Of a stretch of 64,000 nt of DNA, positions 35,664 through 45,112 are shown piece after piece; the first letter of the stretch is position 1, and every line of letters starts with the position of its first letter. The position numbers were made by a program, and so were the translations under genes. The notes below the pieces were generated by a model that saw only the letters and a program-made list of their open reading frames with translations, was not told the origin of the DNA and searched no databases. This stretch comes from Mycobacterium lehmannii (lineage in GTDB: Bacteria > Actinomycetota > Actinomycetes > Mycobacteriales > Mycobacteriaceae), in assembly GCF_002245535.1 (NCBI RefSeq), contig NZ_NKCN01000016.1, positions 1-64,000 on the forward strand. The letters run 5' to 3'.

Positions 35664-36104
35664 TCACTTGGTGACGGTGTTGGACGTCGACGCCTCGTCA
35701 AGCAGCCGTCGCAGTACGCGCACCGCGTCAGTGAGCGTCTCCCGGTCGGCGCCGTCGAGCCGTTCGAGGTACGGATCGATCACCGCGCCGCGGATCACGC
35801 GCACCTGCCGCAGCGTGTCCACCCCTTTGGGAGTGATCCGGATCAGCACCGCGCGCGCGTCCTCGGGGTCGACGGTTCGCGACACCATGCCGGCCTCCTC
35901 GAGGCGGCGAACCTGGGTCGTCATCGTCGGCTGTGAGCAGTGGTCGAGTGCGGCCAGATCGGAGATGCGGGCCTCGCCCTGGTCCTCGATCGTGGACAGC
36001 AGTCGCGCCTGGGCATACCCGAGGGGCAGGCGGGCCCGCTGCGTGGCCAGTCGGTTGATCCGGGCGACCACGGACAACAGATCGGCTCCGAGCGTCTGGG
36101 TCAT
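35664..36104 (-). CDS. MarR-family transcriptional regulator, Rv2327-like
   Basis: Protein of 146 residues with a winged helix (ARISDLAALDHCSQPTMTTQVRRLEEAGMV, read in parts) and the MarR wing DPEDARAVLIRITPKG. It is divergent from the ECF transporter gene, the same pairing as Rv2327 and Rv2326c, so it may control it. The -10-like TAATCT (36111-36116) ends 6 nt before the ATG, predicting a leaderless transcript. Confidence 0.88.
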   Translation of the reverse strand: MTQTLGADLLSVVARINRLATQRARLPLGYAQARLLSTIEDQGEARISDLAALDHCSQPTMTTQVRRLEEAGMVSRTVDPEDARAVLIRITPKGVDTLRQVRVIRGAVIDPYLERLDGADRETLTDAVRVLRRLLDEASTSNTVTK

Positions 36105-36194
36105 GCCGCCAGATTAGGTGTTCCAGAGGCCGAATCCGCCCGATCGATCCCAGCGCAGTGTGGCCGCCCCGATCGCGACTGGCAGAATCGTGCA

Positions 36195-38234
36195 ATGACC
36201 GCGACCGGGGCCCGAACTCGACATACCGGTCGTTTGCGTCCCGTCGAACTCGCGCAGGCCTCCGTCATGGCGGCGCTGTGCGCGGCCACCGCGATCATCT
36301 CCGTGGTCGTCCCGTTCGCGGCGGGGCTTTCTCTGCTGGGCACGGTGCCGATGGGGCTGCTGGCCTACCGCTACCGGTTGCGGGTGCTGCTCACCGCAAC
36401 CATCGCCGGCGGCATCATCGCGTTCCTGATCGCGGGCATGGGCGGGTTCATGACCGTCGTCAACTGCGCCTATATCGGCGGACTGACCGGCATCGTCAAG
36501 CGCCGCGGACGCGGCACCCCGACCGTCCTGTTCGCGGCGCTGATCGCCGGAGCGGTGTTCGGGACGGCGGTGGTGGTGGCGCTGTCCATCCTGTCGCGGC
36601 TGCGTCACCTCATCTTCGAATCCGTCACCGCCAACATCAACGGCCTCGCCGCGGTGATCGCCCGCATCCCCGATATGGAGGGCGCGGCCGAGCGCCTCAA
36701 GCGCGACTTCGCCACGGCGATCGATTACTGGCCGCTGTTGTTCTTCAGCGCCGGCGTGATATCGATCACCTTCGTCAGCCTCGTCGGGTGGTGGGCCCTG
36801 TCGCGGGTGATGGAGCGGCTCTCGGGCATCCCCGACGTCCACAAACTGGAGTCGTCCAAAGACGTCGGCGCTATCGCCCCGGTGCCCGCGCGGCTGCGCG
36901 ATGTCCGGTTCCGCTACCCGACCGCCGACCACGACGCGCTCGGGCCGGTCTCGCTGCGCGTGGAGCCGGGTGAACACCTCGCGGTGACGGGTGCCAACGG
37001 CTCGGGCAAGACGACGCTGATGCTGATGCTGGCCGGGCGGGAGCCGACTGCGGGCGCCATCGAACGGCCGGGCGCCGTCGGGCTGGGCCGCATCGGCGGC
37101 ACGGCGGTCGTCATGCAGCACCCGGAGAGCCAGGTGCTCGGCACCCGCGTCGCCGACGACGTGGTGTGGGGGCTGCCGCCCGGCAAGGCCACCGACGTCG
37201 GCCAGCTGCTCGCCGAGGTGGGCCTCGACGGGTTGGCCGAACGCAACACCGGCGGGTTGTCGGGTGGCGAACTGCAGCGGCTTGCCGTCGCGGCGGCGCT
37301 GGCGCGCGAACCGTCGCTGTTGATCGCCGACGAGGTCACCAGCATGGTCGACCAGGAGGGCCGCGAGGGGCTGATGTCGGTGCTGTCCGGGCTGACGCGG
37401 CGCCACCAGATGTCGCTGGTGCACATCACCCACTACAACGATGAGGCCGACGCGGCCGATCGCACGGTCGACCTGTCCGGTAACGGCGACGCAGCCGACA
37501 ACGCCGACATGGTGGAATCCGCCGATGCTCCGTCCGGGACCGTCGCTGCCGGCGTCGATGCGCCTCCCGTGCTGGAACTCGTGGAGGTGAGCCACGAGTA
37601 CGGCAGCGGCACACCGTGGGCCGCGACGGCGCTGCGCGACATCACCTTCACAGTCCATGAGGGCGACGGCCTGTTGATCCACGGCCTCAACGGGTCGGGC
37701 AAGTCGACGCTGGCCTGGATCATGGCCGGTCTCACCGAACCGACCGCGGGTGAATGCCTGCTCGACGGGAAGCCCGCATCAGAACAGGTTGGCGCCGTGG
37801 CGATCTCGTTCCAGGCGGCGCGGTTGCAGCTGATGCGCAGCCGGGTCGACCTCGAGATCGCGTCCGCAGCCGGGTTCTCTGCGCGTGATCGCGGTCGCGT
37901 CAACCAGGCGCTGTCGACCGTCGGCCTGGATTCCACGTTGGCGGACCGGCGCATCGACCAGCTCAGCGGGGGACAGATGCGTCGCGTCGTCCTCGCCGGG
38001 CTGCTCGCCCGCTCGCCGCGGGCCCTCATCCTCGACGAGCCGCTTGCCGGCCTGGACGGCGCGAGTCAGCGGGGCCTGCTGCGGTTGCTGGTCGACCTGC
38101 GCCGCCGCGTCGGGCTCACCGTCGTCGTGATCTCCCACGACTTCGCCGGGCTGGAGGAATTGTGCCCGCGCACTTTGCATCTGGAAGGTGGCGTGCTGGT
38201 GCCCGCACCGACGACGGCGGGGGGACTGTCATGA
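36195..38234 (+). CDS. ECF-type transporter: S-component-like domain fused to two ATPases
   Basis: Protein of 679 residues, orthologue of Rv2326c. The N-terminal part of about 210 residues has five or six membrane segments like an ECF substrate-binding component (VMAALCAATAIISVVVPFAA). Two ABC ATPase domains follow, with Walker A GANGSGKTT and GLNGSGKST and signatures LSGGELQRL and LSGGQMRRV. This matches EcfS-EcfA-EcfA' in one chain. The substrate (a vitamin or metal) is not evident. CAGAAT lies 6 nt before the ATG. The stop overlaps the next gene (ATGA). Confidence 0.88.
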   Translation: MTATGARTRHTGRLRPVELAQASVMAALCAATAIISVVVPFAAGLSLLGTVPMGLLAYRYRLRVLLTATIAGGIIAFLIAGMGGFMTVVNCAYIGGLTGIVKRRGRGTPTVLFAALIAGAVFGTAVVVALSILSRLRHLIFESVTANINGLAAVIARIPDMEGAAERLKRDFATAIDYWPLLFFSAGVISITFVSLVGWWALSRVMERLSGIPDVHKLESSKDVGAIAPVPARLRDVRFRYPTADHDALGPVSLRVEPGEHLAVTGANGSGKTTLMLMLAGREPTAGAIERPGAVGLGRIGGTAVVMQHPESQVLGTRVADDVVWGLPPGKATDVGQLLAEVGLDGLAERNTGGLSGGELQRLAVAAALAREPSLLIADEVTSMVDQEGREGLMSVLSGLTRRHQMSLVHITHYNDEADAADRTVDLSGNGDAADNADMVESADAPSGTVAAGVDAPPVLELVEVSHEYGSGTPWAATALRDITFTVHEGDGLLIHGLNGSGKSTLAWIMAGLTEPTAGECLLDGKPASEQVGAVAISFQAARLQLMRSRVDLEIASAAGFSARDRGRVNQALSTVGLDSTLADRRIDQLSGGQMRRVVLAGLLARSPRALILDEPLAGLDGASQRGLLRLLVDLRRRVGLTVVVISHDFAGLEELCPRTLHLEGGVLVPAPTTAGGLS

Positions 38235-39076
38235 CGGCGCCGACGAAGCGTCGGCAGCGCAGGGGCGTCGTGCTGCTGCGGCCCGTGCCCGGCAACAGCG
38301 TGGTTCACCAACTCTGGGCCGGTACGAAGCTTCTGCTGGTCGCGGCCATCGGCGTGTTGATGACGTTCTATCCGGGCTGGGTGCCGATCGGCGCCGTCGC
38401 GGTGATCGTGCTGATCTCGGCGCGGCTGGCCAACATCCCGCGCGGCGTGCTCCCGTCGATCCCCGGGTGGCTGTGGTTCCTGCTCTTTCTCGGCGGCTTG
38501 ACGGCGACCTTTGCCGGCGGCAGCCCCATCATCTCCATGGGTTCGGTCGAGGTCGGGCTGGGCGGTCTGCTGAACTTCCTGCGCATCACCGCGCTGTCGA
38601 TCGTGCTGCTCGGTCTCGGGGCGATGGTGTCGTGGACGACGAACATTGCCGAAATCGCGCCCGCGGTCGCGAAGCTGGGCAGACCGCTGCGGGTGTTCCG
38701 GATACCGGTCGACGAGTGGGCGGTCGCTCTGGCGCTGGCGCTGCGCGCCTTCCCGATGCTGATCGACGAGTTTCGCGTGCTCTACGCCGCGCGGAATCTG
38801 CGCCCGAAGCAGGTGCACCCGAGCCGCCGCGGACGGTGGCGCCGTTGGTGGCTCGAGGCGATCGATCTGTTGGCCGCTGCCATCACCGTCGCGCTGCGCC
38901 GCGCCGACGAGATGGGGGATGCAATCACCGCGCGCGGTGGTGCCGGACAGATCTCGGCCGCACCGTCGGGGCCCAAAGCCATCGACTGGTGGGCGTTTCT
39001 CATCGTCGCGGCAGTGTGCGGGACGGCGTTGGCGCTGGAGTTGACGGTGGCGGGCACGAGCGCCGTCACCCGATGA
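38231..39076 (+). CDS. ECF transporter transmembrane component EcfT
   Basis: Membrane protein of 281 residues, orthologue of Rv2325c. Several membrane segments are followed by the coupling helices that contact the ATPases, with the conserved Ala-Arg-Xaa motifs visible in YAARNLRPKQ and ADEMGDAITARGG. Together with the upstream fusion protein it makes a complete ECF importer. Start ATG 38231 overlaps the preceding stop. Confidence 0.9.
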   Translation: MTAPTKRRQRRGVVLLRPVPGNSVVHQLWAGTKLLLVAAIGVLMTFYPGWVPIGAVAVIVLISARLANIPRGVLPSIPGWLWFLLFLGGLTATFAGGSPIISMGSVEVGLGGLLNFLRITALSIVLLGLGAMVSWTTNIAEIAPAVAKLGRPLRVFRIPVDEWAVALALALRAFPMLIDEFRVLYAARNLRPKQVHPSRRGRWRRWWLEAIDLLAAAITVALRRADEMGDAITARGGAGQISAAPSGPKAIDWWAFLIVAAVCGTALALELTVAGTSAVTR

Positions 39077-39087
39077 CCCTCACTGCG

Positions 39088-39146
39088 CCGAGAGTGCGGT
39101 TTCTGATGCGAATGCGCCCAGATCACGTCATAAACCGCACTCTCGG
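39088..39146. repeat. Perfect 15-bp inverted repeat between convergent genes
   Basis: CCGAGAGTGCGGTTT at 39088-39102 is matched exactly by AAACCGCACTCTCGG at 39132-39146, with a 29-nt loop. It lies between the convergent ecfT and uspC stops and may serve as a two-way terminator. It resembles in style the repeats at 22281-22476. Confidence 0.75.
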
Positions 39147-39152
39147 TGAGCC

Positions 39153-40484
39153 CTACCGTTGCGCGGCGGCGTTCGCGGCTTCCTGAGCCTCGGCCAGTGC
39201 CGTCGCCACGTCGCGCCGGCCGAGGAACATCTCGTCGAAATAGGGTTTGAGCGCGTCGAATCCCGCGGCGAAACCGGCACCTCCGGGTGCCTCGATCCGG
39301 GGGCCGTCGAGCACATCGAAGAACGGGCTGACGTCGACGCCGCGGGAACGCCAGTACTCGTGGTAGACCCGCTGCGCGTCGAGCACCGCGGGGATCGCCG
39401 CGCCGCCGGCGCCGAGGTACGCGTTGCCGCGGGCACTGCCCATCCAGGCCAGCACCTCGCGCACCGCCTCGGGGTGCGCGGTGGCCGAATTGCCAGCGGC
39501 GGCAATCCCGTTCGTCACGCTGACACGGCCGGCGGGTCCTTCGGGCAGCACCGCGATTCCCCAGCGGAACGGGGCGGCGTCGGCGATCGCCGCCAGGTTG
39601 TACGTCCCGGACTGGAACAGCGCCATCTTGCCCTGCAAGAACTGGTTGCGGGAGAAGTCGCCGTTGTCGTTGGTGGCCGATGCGGGCGGGGCGACGTGAT
39701 CGATGTTGATCAGCGCCACCAGATACCTGAACGCCTGGGCGGCCTGCGGATTGTCGAACGCGAACCGGTCGCCCACGGCGAACACCCCACCAGCCGAACC
39801 GATGTAGTTGAGGTAGATGCCCTGAAGGTCGTTGGCGGCGTTGTACCCCCACTGCCGGACCCGCTGCGCGTCGAAGCCCGCTGTGCCAGCGGTGCGGCCC
39901 TGGTGGTCGAGGGTGAGGCGGGCCAACAGCGGTCGCAGCGTGTCGACGGCCGGATCCGGCGACCAGCGCAGCGTGGCCAACTCGCTCGGGTCGACTCCCG
40001 CAGCGGAGAGCAGGTCGGCGTTGTAGTACAGCCCGATCCCGGCGTCGGTCAGTTGCGGTACACCCCACAGCGTTCCGTCGCGGGTGAACTGGTCGACCAC
40101 CGACGGCTCCCACGCCCGCGAGGCCGCCGTGTGATCGACGTTCATCAGGCGGCCGCTGTCGGCGTATTCGGCGAAGTAGGCGTTGCTGATCCAGAAGATG
40201 TCGTCTGCGCCACCGCCCGCGACATCGGTGCGCAGGCTGTCGAAATACGTCGAGTAGGCGACAACGTTCACGCGCACCTCGATGCCGGGATGCGCACGTT
40301 CGAACTCGGAGAACGACGCGCGGTAGGCCGCGGCCACCTGCTCATCCCACAACCGCACGGTCACGACCGTCCGGCCGCCCGCGTCATTCGGTTGCCCGAG
40401 CAGCACGGCCACGACCAGCAGCAGCACACCCGTCATCGCCACACCTGTCGCGAAGAGCGTGGAAAACCTCGGCCGCACGCTCAT
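39153..40484 (-). CDS. uspC: Sugar ABC transporter substrate-binding protein UspC
   Basis: Extracytoplasmic solute-binding protein of 443 residues (family 1), orthologue of Rv2318, for which amino-sugar binding has been reported in M. tuberculosis. An N-terminal membrane anchor or signal (LFATGVAMTGVLLLVVAVLL) has no lipobox. The mature part shows VTVRLWDEQVAAAYRASFSEF and NAYFAEYADSGRLMNVD, typical of the fold. It is the last gene of the uspA-uspB-uspC operon and overlaps the uspB stop by 4 bp. No ATPase gene is in the operon, so a shared one elsewhere is expected. Confidence 0.92.
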   Translation of the reverse strand: MSVRPRFSTLFATGVAMTGVLLLVVAVLLGQPNDAGGRTVVTVRLWDEQVAAAYRASFSEFERAHPGIEVRVNVVAYSTYFDSLRTDVAGGGADDIFWISNAYFAEYADSGRLMNVDHTAASRAWEPSVVDQFTRDGTLWGVPQLTDAGIGLYYNADLLSAAGVDPSELATLRWSPDPAVDTLRPLLARLTLDHQGRTAGTAGFDAQRVRQWGYNAANDLQGIYLNYIGSAGGVFAVGDRFAFDNPQAAQAFRYLVALINIDHVAPPASATNDNGDFSRNQFLQGKMALFQSGTYNLAAIADAAPFRWGIAVLPEGPAGRVSVTNGIAAAGNSATAHPEAVREVLAWMGSARGNAYLGAGGAAIPAVLDAQRVYHEYWRSRGVDVSPFFDVLDGPRIEAPGGAGFAAGFDALKPYFDEMFLGRRDVATALAEAQEAANAAAQR

Positions 40485-41308
40485 TTCAGCCCCGTCACCA
40501 CGATCGAGCGCACGATGTGGCGACCCAGAGCGACGAACAACACCAGCAGGGGCACGATCGCGACCGTCGTCGCCGCCATCACCAGCGGCCACTGCGCGTT
40601 GTAGCGCGACTGCAGGCCCGCCGTCGCGACCGTCAACACCTGCCACTGGCCACCAGTGGTGATCACCAGCGGCCACATGAAGCTGTTCCACTGCGAGACA
40701 ACGGTGATCAGCGCCAGCGTCACCAGGATCGGTCTACTCGCGGGCAACACCACGTGCACGATGACATCCAACGTGTTGGCACCGTCGATGCGGGCCGCAT
40801 TGACCAGATCGCCGGGGATGGTGCGAAAGTACTCGCGCAACAGGAAGATCGCGTAGGGCGAACCGAACATGAACGGCAGCACCAACGCCCAGAAGGTGTT
40901 ACGCAGCCCCGCCTCGGCCATCATCAGGTACAGGGGGACGACGGTGACCGTCGCCGGCACCATCAGTGTCGCGACATACACCCAGAACAGCGCGTCGCGG
41001 CCGGGAAACTGCAGCCGTGCGAACGCATATGCCGCCAGCACGGAGAACGTCAGCTGGCCGAGTAGAATCACCGCGGTCATCAGCGCGGTCACGACGACGG
41101 CCCGGCCGAAGCCGGCGTCGGCCAGGTTCGCGTAGTTCTGCAGGGTCGGCGGCAGAGGCAGGGACAGCGGTGACTCGGTGTCGAAGGTGCGCGGGTCCCG
41201 CAGTGAGGCCAGGACGCCGAGGATGAACGGCGCCAACGTGATCAGCGCACCCGCCAGCAGGATGGGGTAGATGACGGCGGCGGACGTGACGCGGCTAGGT
41301 GAGGTCAT
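40481..41308 (-). CDS. uspB: Sugar ABC transporter permease UspB
   Basis: Inner-membrane permease of 275 residues with six predicted helices and the EAA loop NAARIDGANTLDVIVHVVLPASRP that contacts the ATPase (read in parts). It is orthologous to Rv2317. The coding region overlaps the uspA end by 14 bp and uspC by 4 bp. Confidence 0.93.
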   Translation of the reverse strand: MTSPSRVTSAAVIYPILLAGALITLAPFILGVLASLRDPRTFDTESPLSLPLPPTLQNYANLADAGFGRAVVVTALMTAVILLGQLTFSVLAAYAFARLQFPGRDALFWVYVATLMVPATVTVVPLYLMMAEAGLRNTFWALVLPFMFGSPYAIFLLREYFRTIPGDLVNAARIDGANTLDVIVHVVLPASRPILVTLALITVVSQWNSFMWPLVITTGGQWQVLTVATAGLQSRYNAQWPLVMAATTVAIVPLLVLFVALGRHIVRSIVVTGLK

Positions 41309-42173
41309 AGCTGATCCGTCGACGGAAGTACAACTGCTGGACGATGGTCACGCCGACCAACAGGACGAACAACACCACCGCCATCACCGCGGCCCGGCCC
41401 ACCGCTGCGGCGCCGAATGCCTCGGCGTAGATGCGGTGCGCCACCAGGTCGGTCCGGTTCTGCGGACCGCCGCCGGTCAATGCGTACACGGTGTCGAAAA
41501 CCTGCGCCGCGCTGATGATTCCGGTCACCAGTACGAAGAACAACGTCGGCCGCAACATCGGCAGGGTGATGTGCCGGAAGCGTTGCCACGTCGTCGCGCC
41601 GTCGGTGCGGGCCGCGTTGTGGATGTCGGTGGGAATGTTGAGGATGCCGGCCAGGAAGAATAGCGTCACGTATCCCACGTTGGTCCACACGACCACTGCC
41701 GACACCACCGGCAGTCCCAGCGTCGGATCCGTGAGCCAGTCGATCTGGCGGCCGAGGACGGTGCTGACCGCTCCGTCGGTGGGTGCCAGGATCCAGCGCC
41801 ACAGCACCGCGATCGCCAGCGGCGCACAGATCCACGGCAGCACATACACCGTTCGGAAGAAGCCGCTGCCGGGCAGCCCGCGTGCCAGCAGCGAGGCCGC
41901 GATCAATCCGAGGAGGGTCTGCGCGGGCACGACCAGCACGACGAACAGCAGCGTGACGACCAGCGAGGTGCCGAACGTCGGATCGGTCAGCACCGACTGC
42001 CAATTGCGCAGGCCCACATACTCCATCGGGCTCAGCAGGTCCCACCGGTGCAACGACAGCCACACCACCACGAACATCGGCAGCAGCATGAACGCGACGA
42101 CTCCGAACAGGCTCGGCGCCAGGAGTGCGTACGCGGTCGCGGTCGTGCGGCGGCGTTGTGCCATCCGAGTCAT
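41295..42173 (-). CDS. uspA: Sugar ABC transporter permease UspA
   Basis: Permease of 292 residues, orthologue of Rv2316 and first gene of the operon. It has six membrane segments and the EAA loop HNAARTDGATTWQRFRHITL with LPML after it. ATG 42173 is taken as the start; ATG 42164 is possible. It is divergent from tldD with only 37 bp between the starts. Confidence 0.92.
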   Translation of the reverse strand: MTRMAQRRRTTATAYALLAPSLFGVVAFMLLPMFVVVWLSLHRWDLLSPMEYVGLRNWQSVLTDPTFGTSLVVTLLFVVLVVPAQTLLGLIAASLLARGLPGSGFFRTVYVLPWICAPLAIAVLWRWILAPTDGAVSTVLGRQIDWLTDPTLGLPVVSAVVVWTNVGYVTLFFLAGILNIPTDIHNAARTDGATTWQRFRHITLPMLRPTLFFVLVTGIISAAQVFDTVYALTGGGPQNRTDLVAHRIYAEAFGAAAVGRAAVMAVVLFVLLVGVTIVQQLYFRRRISYDLT

Positions 42174-42198
42174 TAAAGCGGCCCGGCGGCGCCACCAC

Positions 42199-42204
42199 TA
42201 CGGT
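42199..42204 (+). promoter_or_regulatory. tldD -10 box, predicted leaderless
   Basis: TACGGT ends 6 nt before the GTG at 42211, inside the 37-bp gap to the divergent uspA. No RBS is visible. Confidence 0.55.
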
Positions 42205-42210
42205 GGTGTC

Positions 42211-43728
42211 GTGGCAGCTACCCGAAGCGTGGACGCCGACTTCCTCGACCTGCCGAGGAGCGAGTTGGCCGAGGCGGCGACCTCGGCGGCCGTGGCCGCA
42301 GGCGCCAGCTACGCAGACCTTCGCATCCAGGCGGTCACTTCGGAGCTCGTGCAGTTGCGCGACGGTGTCCTGCAGACCGCGGTCGTCGACCGGGAGATCG
42401 GGCTGGCGGTCCGTGTCATCGTCGACGGGACGTGGGGCTTTGCCTCCCATGCCGAGCTCAGCTCCGAGGTCGCCGCCGAGACCGCACGCCGCGCGGTGAG
42501 GGTGGCACGAATGTTGGCGGCCCTGAACGCCGAGCGCATCGAGTTGGCCGCCGAGCCCGTGTACTCCGATGTCACTTGGGTTTCCGACTACGACGTCGAC
42601 CCGTTCACCGTCGCAACCACCGACAAGCTCGCCGTGCTCGGAGAATACTCGGGGCGGCTGTTGGCCGCGGACGGCGTGAATCACGTCTCAGCGGGACTGC
42701 AGACCGCCAAGGAGCAGACGTTCTACGCCGACACGTTCGGTTCGACGATCACCCAGCAGCGGGTGCGGGTGCAGCCGTCGCTGGAGGCGGTCGCAGTCGA
42801 TGCCGCGGCGGGGACGTTCGAGACGATGCGAACACTGGCCCCGCCGACCGCGCGGGGCTGGGAGTACGTCGCCGGCGACGAGGTGTGGAACTGGACCGAT
42901 GAGCTGGCCATACTGCCGACGTGGCTGGCCGAGAAGGTCAAGGCGCCCAGCGTCACGGCGGGGCCGACGGATCTCGTCATCGATCCATCGAATCTGTGGC
43001 TGACGATCCACGAATCGGTCGGCCATGCCACCGAATACGACCGGGCGATCGGATACGAAGCCGCGTACGCGGGGACCTCGTTCGCCACACCCGACAAGCT
43101 GGGCACGATGCGCTACGGCTCACCGGCCATGAATGTGACCGCCGACCGGACCGTCGAATACGGTTTGGCGACAGTGGGTTTCGACGACGAAGGGGTACAG
43201 GCGCAGAAGTGGGATCTGGTGCGTGACGGTATCTTCGTCGGCTACCAACTGGACCGGGTGTTCGCACCGCGGCTCGGAGAGGAGCGCTCCAACGGGTGCG
43301 CCTACGCCGATTCGCCGCACCACGTGCCGATCCAGCGGATGGCCAACGTGTCGCTGGCGCCGAGCGCCGACGAGGTGAGCACCGAGGAATTGATCGCCCG
43401 CGTCGACGACGGTATCTACATCGTCGGAGACAAGAGCTGGTCAATCGACATGCAGCGCTACAACTTCCAGTTCACCGGGCAGCGCTTCTTCCGCATCCGC
43501 GACGGCCGGCTCGACGGTCAGCTGCGCGACGTGGCGTACCAGGCGACCACGACCGACTTCTGGGATTCGTTGGAGGCCGTCGGTGGTCCGTCGACGTGGC
43601 GGCTCGGCGGCGCGTTCAACTGCGGTAAGGCGCAGCCGGGCCAGGTGGCCGCGGTGAGCCATGGTTGTCCGTCGGCGTTGTTCCGCGGCGTGAACGTGCT
43701 CAACACCCGCGCCGAGGGCGGGCGGTAA
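42211..43728 (+). CDS. tldD: TldD-family metalloprotease subunit
   Basis: Protein of 505 residues, orthologue of Rv2315c and of the same recalled length. TldD is the catalytic half of the TldD/TldE protease, which degrades unfolded peptides and removes leader peptides of some RiPPs such as microcin B17. The metal site HExxxH is present as IHESVGHATEYDR. A further family motif, YADSPHHVPIQRM, lies near residues 366-378. The partner tldE follows 3 bp later. Confidence 0.9.
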   Translation: MAATRSVDADFLDLPRSELAEAATSAAVAAGASYADLRIQAVTSELVQLRDGVLQTAVVDREIGLAVRVIVDGTWGFASHAELSSEVAAETARRAVRVARMLAALNAERIELAAEPVYSDVTWVSDYDVDPFTVATTDKLAVLGEYSGRLLAADGVNHVSAGLQTAKEQTFYADTFGSTITQQRVRVQPSLEAVAVDAAAGTFETMRTLAPPTARGWEYVAGDEVWNWTDELAILPTWLAEKVKAPSVTAGPTDLVIDPSNLWLTIHESVGHATEYDRAIGYEAAYAGTSFATPDKLGTMRYGSPAMNVTADRTVEYGLATVGFDDEGVQAQKWDLVRDGIFVGYQLDRVFAPRLGEERSNGCAYADSPHHVPIQRMANVSLAPSADEVSTEELIARVDDGIYIVGDKSWSIDMQRYNFQFTGQRFFRIRDGRLDGQLRDVAYQATTTDFWDSLEAVGGPSTWRLGGAFNCGKAQPGQVAAVSHGCPSALFRGVNVLNTRAEGGR

Positions 43729-43731
43729 GCG

Positions 43732-45105
43732 ATGATCGGCGCACAGCAAGTGGTGGAGATCGCGCTGGCGGAGGCGGCCCGGTTGAGCGGTGCAGACGAC
43801 ACCGTCGTGTTGGTGACCGACCAGGCCGACGCGTCGTTGCGGTGGGCGGGCAACTCGATGACCACCAACGGCGAGTCGAGGACCCGCTACACGACGGTGA
43901 TATCGGTAGTACGCAAGGGAAGCGCATCCCATGTGGGTTCGGTGCGATCCAGCGAGGTGGACCCATCGACCATCGCGGGTCTGGTGGCGGCATCGCAGGA
44001 GGCGGCGCGCTCGGCGCCCGAGGCCCGCGACAGCGCGCCGCTCTTGACGGGTGGTGACGCACCGCCCGATTGGGATGCTCCGGTGCCCAACACCGGAGCA
44101 GAGGTGTTCCTGCCGGTGGCCGACTGTCTCGCCCGCGCGTTTCGCGGCAGCGACCGGCTGTACGGGTATGCCCGGCACATCCTGGAGACGACGTTCGTCG
44201 CGACGTCGGGCGGGCTGCGGCGGCGCTACACGCAGCCGACGGGCTCGGTGGAGATCAACGGCAAGCGTGACGGCGCAAGCGCATGGGTCGGCGTCAACGC
44301 CGCCGATTTCGGCGGTGTGCCCATCGATTCCATGCTCAAGGAGTTGTCGACGCGCCTGGGGTGGGCCCGGCGCACGGTGGAGTTGCCCGCCGGCCGTTAC
44401 GAGACGATCCTGCCGCCGTCGGCGGTGGCAGACCTGATGATTTTCCTGACATGGGCGATGGACGGCCGGGGCGCCCAGGAGGGTCGCACGGCGTTGTCGG
44501 CGCCCGGCGGCGGCACACGGGTGGGGGAGCGGCTCACCGATCTGCCGTTGACGCTGTACTCCGATCCGTTCGCTTCGGGACTGGCCTGCACGCCGTTCGT
44601 CGCGACGTCGACGTCATCTGAACGGATTTCGGTATTCGACAACGGGATGGACATCGAGCGGGTGGACTGGATCCGCGACGGCGCGATCAACGCGCTGGCG
44701 TACCCGCGTGCCGCGGCCGCGGAATTCGACACGGCGCCGGCGGTGCCGGCGGGCAACCTGCTGATGACCGGCGGGGAGTCGGAGTTGGCGGACATGATTG
44801 CGGGGACCGAGCGTGGTCTGCTGCTGAGCACACTGTGGTACCTGCGGGCGGTCGACCCATCGGTGCTGCTGCTGACCGGACTGACCCGGGACGGCGTGTA
44901 TCTGATCGAGGACGGCGCGGTGACGGCGGCGGTCAACAACTTCCGGTTCAACGAAAGCCCGTTGGACCTGCTGCGCCGCGCGACGGAAGCGGGAGTCAGC
45001 GAGTTCACGTTTCCGCGCGAGTGGGGTGATTGGGCGACGCGGGCGGCGATGCCGTCGTTGCGGATTCCGGACTTTCACATGTCCTCGGTCAGTCAGGCGC
45101 AATAA
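43732..45105 (+). CDS. tldE: TldE/PmbA-family protease subunit
   Basis: Protein of 457 residues, orthologue of Rv2314c. It is the non-catalytic partner of TldD and has no HExxxH motif, as expected. N-terminal VLVTDQADASLRWAGNSMTT and C-terminal LLLTGLTRDGVYLIEDGAV are typical of the family. It starts 3 bp after tldD, so the two proteins are made together as a heterodimer. Confidence 0.88.
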   Translation: MIGAQQVVEIALAEAARLSGADDTVVLVTDQADASLRWAGNSMTTNGESRTRYTTVISVVRKGSASHVGSVRSSEVDPSTIAGLVAASQEAARSAPEARDSAPLLTGGDAPPDWDAPVPNTGAEVFLPVADCLARAFRGSDRLYGYARHILETTFVATSGGLRRRYTQPTGSVEINGKRDGASAWVGVNAADFGGVPIDSMLKELSTRLGWARRTVELPAGRYETILPPSAVADLMIFLTWAMDGRGAQEGRTALSAPGGGTRVGERLTDLPLTLYSDPFASGLACTPFVATSTSSERISVFDNGMDIERVDWIRDGAINALAYPRAAAAEFDTAPAVPAGNLLMTGGESELADMIAGTERGLLLSTLWYLRAVDPSVLLLTGLTRDGVYLIEDGAVTAAVNNFRFNESPLDLLRRATEAGVSEFTFPREWGDWATRAAMPSLRIPDFHMSSVSQAQ

Positions 45106-45112
45106 TCGGGGC

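Noticed and set aside
36114..37682. 522-codon open frame antisense to the ECF transporter
   Set aside because: It is Gln/His/Arg/Gly-biased shadow coding from GC-rich third positions, with no domain; the + strand gene has clear ABC motifs.
39159..40604. 481-codon open frame antisense to uspC
   Set aside because: Composition typical of an antisense shadow; uspC on the other strand is a clear orthologue within an operon.
41431..42210. 260-codon N-terminal extension of tldD
   Set aside because: It lies antisense to uspA and lacks homology; the GTG at 42211 has a leaderless promoter and gives the orthologue length.
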